In this document: positions 59,689 to 64,000 of the stretch, in pieces
Layout: each line of letters opens with the position of its first letter
Numbering within the stretch: the first letter of the stretch is position 1
The notes under the pieces: generated by a model
What the model was told of the DNA's origin: nothing
Databases searched by the model: none
The model's input: only the letters and a program-made list of their open reading frames with translations
Program-made: the position numbers and the translations under genes
Assembly (NCBI GenBank): GCA_029962745.1
Contig: CM057153.1
Location: 39,477,612 to 39,541,611, forward strand
Source of the DNA: Echinometra lucunter
Lineage: Eukaryota; Echinodermata; Echinoidea; Camarodonta; Echinometridae
Length of the DNA stretch: 64,000 nt
Direction: 5' to 3'

Positions 59689-62600
59689 GAATGTCTCTGA
59701 TCGATACTTCTTTGTCTACCAGTACAAGCTTTATTCAAATATGGATGTTCCCAAAGTTACGTACCTTTAGTGTCCCATAAACCCTATCCATCCACCAAAA
59801 ATTGTTAGCCAATTCTCTTTGGTTGTGGGTTGAGAGCCACTCAAGTAAAATTATACTGGATTTCTGTCAGAGATGTTCATTCCGTATTTACTGTCACTGC
59901 TTTGAGTGTAATGTGTTTCGGTTGAAATATTAGCCACCTACATGTCCGAATGTAACATACAAACAAGACTATTCTATATTTGAGTGGCACATTGGCTGTA
60001 AACATTTGTTTCTAGAAACATTTCTGAAAATCACGAACGTCTCGCATAAAAATGAACGTCTCTGTTTGAAATCTTTGTGGGTAATCCTGGCATCGTTTGC
60101 GCACGCGCTGCGTATCAATGCATTCGCCCGTTTCAGCAGGAAGCTCAATCGCCAATATAGATTCAATCTTTGACAGCTGGCCCTAGGAAATCTTTCAAAA
60201 ATCCTAAAAATATAAGTACAAAAAATAACCTCACCAGATTGTTGTTGTGAAACTGTTTGCTACGTGAGGTGTGGATGGGTTAGTTGCGGGATTAGTTGAT
60301 ACTTTTTGAAGAGGAGGTGTATGAACTTTGGTTTAAAGCTATTTAGAATAAAGTTGGCATGCCTTGACCGACGTAATTCAAATAAGTTAACATAGCGAAC
60401 GTCTCTGTTGAAAACAACGGACGTCTCTGACCATTATGAAGGTGTCAACAAACACTTTCCATTATTGTTTGTAAAGCCTCTTTAGCCAAAATTAACTGTG
60501 GCTGATAAAGCATACATAGTTTCCAAGTATTTATAATATGATTTAGAAATAATTGCTTTAAGAAAAGAAAGAAATTCAGATGTTTGAATCTGATAAAACA
60601 CAAAATTGAACTTAAAATATCACTTTGATAGTCTGTAAAAGTGGTGCAAACTAGTTGACAGGGCAGAAACCAATTTGTAAGGTTAGTATTAAATGTATAC
60701 ACCTAAATTATCTAATTACTTTAACAATATGTTCCAAATTTTTTGTGCTAGACCTATTGATAAGGATTACGTTGTTTTTGTCAGAGACGTTCGCGTGCTA
60801 ATAAATTTTCATTGGCGGAACTATATTGCGAGCCTGTACAAACTAACTGATGTGTTTAATTATAACCCATTACCATCCCAGTTCATAAGCTATGTCAGTT
60901 TCTTGTTGAAATGTCTGTCATTTTATATTATGGGTCAAAATTATTTTGTCATAGACGTTCGTTGGGCACAAATTGTAAAAAATTTATATTTTTCTGTTGG
61001 GGTACCATCTCCGTATGTTAATAGTATATGCCCCTTGTGCATTAACATCTTTTTGGTTACTTTCTAAGAAAAAACGAAGATGATGATTTTTGGATATCAA
61101 TCAGAGACGTTCGTTTTGCCATATAGGTCCTTTGGGAGAGATAATAATGATTACATATCACTAATATCATCACCAGTCATATCCTACAGTGAATTGTGAA
61201 GAGCATGTGAAGACCCAGATAAGATCCAGTGAAAAGAAAAGTCGCGCCCAGATCCAATCAGCATAATATATGAAGAAAGGCAGAAAAAATTAATGAGTGA
61301 AAAGGAATACAAGGCTAAGAGGGCCAAGCAACGGGCCGAGTCACGAGTCCGGTGCTGGAAAAGGTACACTGCGGCTCAAAATGAAGTGCATCGAGCCAAA
61401 TAGAGAATAAGGGATTCAAGTTTAGGCACCGCCAGCACTTCAGAGATATTGGAGAATGGTAACAATCTTTTATTTCTACTGCCACAACCTCGTCTGCACT
61501 TGCCATACCTCCAACCACCAACACAACTCCAAAATGTGCAAATCCACCAACTAGCGAGTAAGATTAAAAAGTTATAATGCTGTAAAATTCGCATAAAACA
61601 AAGAAGAAAAAGTTGACTTGTGAGTTGCAAACACAGTAATTTTGATACTCTTGAATATTCACAAGTTGGTTTTTTAACAGCATTTAAAAATTATTATAAT
61701 AATTCATTCATGTTTCAAGAAACATTTGTTTAAAATACAAAATCTGTCTTTTAAACATTGTTTGAATTTTAAGCATCATATTTTATATCTTAAATAACTT
61801 TGTTTTAAGCAGTGCAAATTTAAACATCGTTTTTATTACAGCGTAATAAATGATAGACTACCCCCCCCCCCCTATGTGAATTAGCGATAGATGATTTCAT
61901 AACTGAATATGAATTAATGTGTTTATAATAAATGTGTTACGTTACAAAGGTATATACCATTTTTTTCCTTAACGTAACTTTATCATTAGAGGTTGCTTAT
62001 CATTAACAGGGTGTGAATAAGTACATTCTTGGACGTGGTGCAGAGCCGACGAATGAAACTCGATCAGGGGTACTTCGATCTGATTTTATGGAAGTAATGT
62101 AGAGGCCAAAAAGGCGATAATAACTGTGAGCTTCTCTCTTATATTGCAGAATAGGGGTATTGCTACATAAATGCATTAACTGTGTTAAAAATGCAGTTTA
62201 AGTGTTGCGTCCGGATATTAATTTGTAATGATGTTTAAAATTTTGAATTCTGTATTAAGAGTGAGGTATATGACAGGATGATTGTTTTCAAAAGTACTTA
62301 TTTTTCACTGTTTACGACAAATTAAAAACTTGTTTCATTGAGAAAAAGTGTTCTTCATCAATAAACGGCAACAATTGAAGATCAGAACTGTATAATTGAA
62401 ATCATTGCTTGTAACAAACGTCTCTGAATGAAAACAGAATGTCCCTGATTAAAACAAGGCTCTCTTTCATGTGCCACTGAGGTCTATTATGGTTCTCTGT
62501 CAGAGCACTGTGTATATAATCCAGTCCTCCCATCTTTTGATCTTAACATACTGAAAGAGCAATTCAGTCTGATGTGTTTTTGGAGAATGAGAGAGAAGTG

Positions 62601-62829
62601 ACGAAATAGTTTTGAAAAGGTGCTGTGATTGGAAAAAATATACACAGTTTGGTCCAACTTCAGTGCTCGGCCACTTGTTTTAGCTTTACAAACGAAATCT
62701 TAAGTTTTTCCCATAGAGATGAAAACTCCCATACAATCCCCAGCCGCACAGATGACTTCCCTCCAATGAAACATTTACCATATCTAAGAACTTCTACAGA
62801 GAATCTACGTTTTTAAATCAGAGACGTTT
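59689..62829. repeat. Dispersed (g)aACGTCTCTGa motif, at least 12 copies, both strands
   Basis: Plus-orientation copies lie near 59689 (aatgtctctga), 60035 (aacgtctcgc), 60054 (aacgtctctgt), 60397 and 60419 (a close pair), 62416 (aacgtctctga) and 62437 (aatgtccctga). Minus-orientation copies lie near 59867 (tcagagatgttc), 60780 (tcagagacgttcg), 60950 (tcatagacgttcg), 61101 (tcagagacgttcg) and 62818 (tcagagacgttt). Seven contain the exact nonamer ACGTCTCTG or its complement. The flanks differ, so these are not copies of a longer repeat. They fall in different frames and on both strands, so the conservation is at DNA level. Confidence 0.8.
61233..61577 (+). pseudogene. Basic, coiled-coil-like reading frame with one amber stop
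   Basis: One frame is open for 115 codons from 61233 to the TAA at 61575-61577, except for a TAG at 61401-61403. The first part is very rich in Lys, Arg, Glu and Gln (EERQKKLMSEKEYKAKRAK and on). After the stop the same frame continues into a short acidic segment (TSEILENG), then a Leu/Pro/Gln-rich tail (LFLLPQPRLHLPYLQPP). Charged helical stretches of this style occur in uncharacterised transposon-linked proteins of marine invertebrates; I cannot name the family. The reading frame continuing past a single stop suggests a recent CAG or AAG to TAG change. The only ATG is internal (codon 22), so the 5' part is missing or on another exon. Confidence 0.45.
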
Positions 62830-62987
62830 GGCAGCTGGACATGGTTTCCTTCTACCGTGAATAAAAATGGAACTGCTGGGAAAATCCCAGTATAATCGGG
62901 TGTGTATGGAAGCTGAAATAAAGGGCTACCAGCTGAAAATGGTTTTTAATTTCAGTTCTGAATTTTTAATTTTTGCCGTTTTTGGCC

Positions 62988-63008
62988 CCAATTGTACATC
63001 GTTCAACG
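62988..63008 (-). repeat. Right inverted copy of the 21-bp boundary sequence
   Basis: CCAATTGTACATCGTTCAAC plus G is the exact reverse complement of 59303-59323. Confidence 0.85.
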
Positions 63009-63080
63009 TTTTCACCCTTATACTATGACTACAAAATCCTCCGAGGCACTTGTAAGGCAATTCTGTAATGTACTCTGGTT

Positions 63081-63841
63081 TATAGACCAATTTCACCTCC
63101 GGTCTATGTATTTGGCCCTCTATCGGCGACGCCATTGCTGCGGTGGGCAAGCGCGCTGACCGCGATTGGCTCTGTGTACAAAATGAATGTAAGATATGAG
63201 ATATGCCCTGATATTGTTCCATTTACTTTATTCTAGATCAATAAAATAAAGCATGGATACATGGGTAGATGAGGTAAGACAATGGTCATATCTGACAGAT
63301 GAAGGTATGATGTATTTTTGTACTTTTGATGGTTTTCCAACTTAGTTTTGTCAGTAAAAGTTCGATTGAAGCATAGAAGCCGTAGTAAACGGGAGCCCTC
63401 AATCTTACCCTGTTTACAAAGTCATGTTTTCACTCATTAAATTTTACGCCAAAGTACATAATGATAATGTTTCTTGACTTCAAAGTCCTTTCTGTTGATG
63501 TTTTTACCCACTGGCGACGAATATTCCTTCACATTGCTTACGGAAACATGTGTAGGGAGTACGGCTTCTCACACAAACAGGCTTCATGAGTCAAAAGCGA
63601 GTGAGCACTCAGTTAGCTTCCAATTTGAGCACCGCACAGCTGCGACCTGAACTTCCGTAATAATTTCTCCTTGCAAATATCAAAAGAAATCTGCATATAT
63701 TGGTCAAAATAGACAAAAAATCGAACGAATGGACATAACGCGCTATTGACTTGTGTACTAGAAAAGTTGGAGCGCCCACCGCAGTATGTTGAACTGTGTC
63801 GAACAGTCTGCTGCCCTCTTGCGTTGTGGGATTGGTCTATA
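63081..63841 (-). mobile_element. TATAGACC-ended transposon, independent inverted copy
   Basis: This is the third family member, diverged by substitutions from 8740-9558 and in opposite orientation. The ends TATAGACCAATTTCAC and GTGGGATTGGTCTATA give cleaner terminal inverted repeats than copy A. Read on the minus strand, the segment near 63130 contains an ATG followed by ASPIEGQIHRPEVKLVY in an open frame that runs out of the element to 62926. It carries about 13 extra bases near 63785 and lacks other stretches found in copy A. It lies 72 bases beyond the inverted repeat that closes the 59303-63008 block. Confidence 0.8.
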
Positions 63842-63963
63842 GAAAGATTCAAGAATGTGTGGATTGTGGACTACACAAATTTGATATAACACACAAAACA
63901 GCCCCAGACGATGTCTTTCACTACGTGTTTATTATTCTTTAAGGAAATAAAAATAAACACACC

Positions 63964-64000
63964 TGGGTGCCGTTGCATAAAGACGGGCAATTATAGTAAC
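63964..64000 (+). mobile_element. Start of a related MITE, cut by the window end
   Basis: The last 37 bases begin gggtgccgttgcataaag, which resembles the ggccccgttgcataaaac terminus of the element at 1422. The following acgggcaattatagtaac differs, so this may be a separate subfamily. The other end lies outside the window. Confidence 0.4.

Larger units (their letters stand above)
59303..63008. mobile_element. 3.7-kb block bounded by a 21-bp inverted repeat, with dispersed ACGTCTCTGA words
   Basis: The sequence CGTTGAACGATGTACAATTG plus one G (59303-59323) recurs exactly inverted at 62988-63008. Homology is weaker over a further 10-15 bases outward. All clear copies of the word (g)aACGTCTCTGa lie between the two ends, on both strands. 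The block also holds a perfect 10-bp hairpin (59490-59514) and a broken basic reading frame (61233-61577). No transposase, target-site duplication or known superfamily terminus is visible. It could be a non-autonomous or decayed DNA transposon, or part of a larger element that includes the neighbouring TATAGACC element. Confidence 0.5.

Noticed and set aside
60693..61067. 124-codon frame with repeated VRDVR and VIDVR segments
   Set aside because: The repeated peptide is just the ACGTCTCTGA DNA word read in one frame. The same word occurs in other frames and on the other strand, so a DNA-level repeat explains it.

Overview
This window is non-coding, transposon-rich and microsatellite-rich animal DNA. 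It is AT-rich, has no operons or bacterial-type genes, and no open reading frame exceeds about 160 codons. It contains remnants of hAT, PIF/Harbinger-like, TA-target and non-LTR elements, several tRNA-like promoters, and long trinucleotide and dinucleotide tracts. The short palindromic elements with GGCCCCGTTTCATAAAACTTG ends and the 'cgctcgcttcgctcgctc' repeats resemble repeats I associate with marine invertebrate deuterostomes, echinoderms in particular. That taxonomic call is an inference, not a search result. I found no confident functional protein-coding gene.

Positions 1-33392 are dominated by a direct duplication. About 15.8 kb at 1-15775 (copy A, cut by the window start) reappears at 17609-33392 (copy B). 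Copy A ends directly in a run of exactly 500 N (15776-16275). The copies differ mainly by single-base indels, many in homopolymers, so an assembly artefact or an unmerged second haplotype is more likely than a true tandem duplication. Each copy carries the same elements in the same order: two GGCCCC-ended MITEs in opposite orientation, a tRNA-like SINE, a TA-flanked MITE, an 85-bp-arm foldback whose loop holds a 71-nt tRNA-like gene with a UCA anticodon and a T6 terminator, a TATAGACC-ended element, a second tRNA-like sequence, a TAA-flanked palindromic MITE and a non-LTR 3' tail.

Positions 33393-59300 are single-copy sequence with insertions. These include a 302-bp hAT MITE (33632-33933) and a 283-bp palindrome (36080-36362). 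There is a long GAA tract (37546-37723) and a 1.7-kb non-autonomous hAT element filled with a degenerate GGGGCACTTATCAGAA minisatellite (39111-40795). Further on lie a decayed roughly 170-bp tandem array (41790-42500), 0.7 kb of AGN trinucleotide repeats (42613-43325), seven 48-bp tandem units (45173-45508), a broken reverse-transcriptase fragment (49941-50102) and several AT, CT and GA tracts.

Positions 59303-63008 form the most unusual block. It is 3.7 kb bounded by an inverted 21-bp sequence. Inside it a short word, (g)aACGTCTCTGa, recurs at least a dozen times on both strands. It also holds a lysine/arginine-rich reading frame broken by one amber codon. I do not recognise this unit; it could be an undescribed mobile element. 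It is followed at 63081-63841 by a third, inverted copy of the TATAGACC-ended element, and the window ends inside another GGGTGCCGTTGCATAAAG-type terminus.
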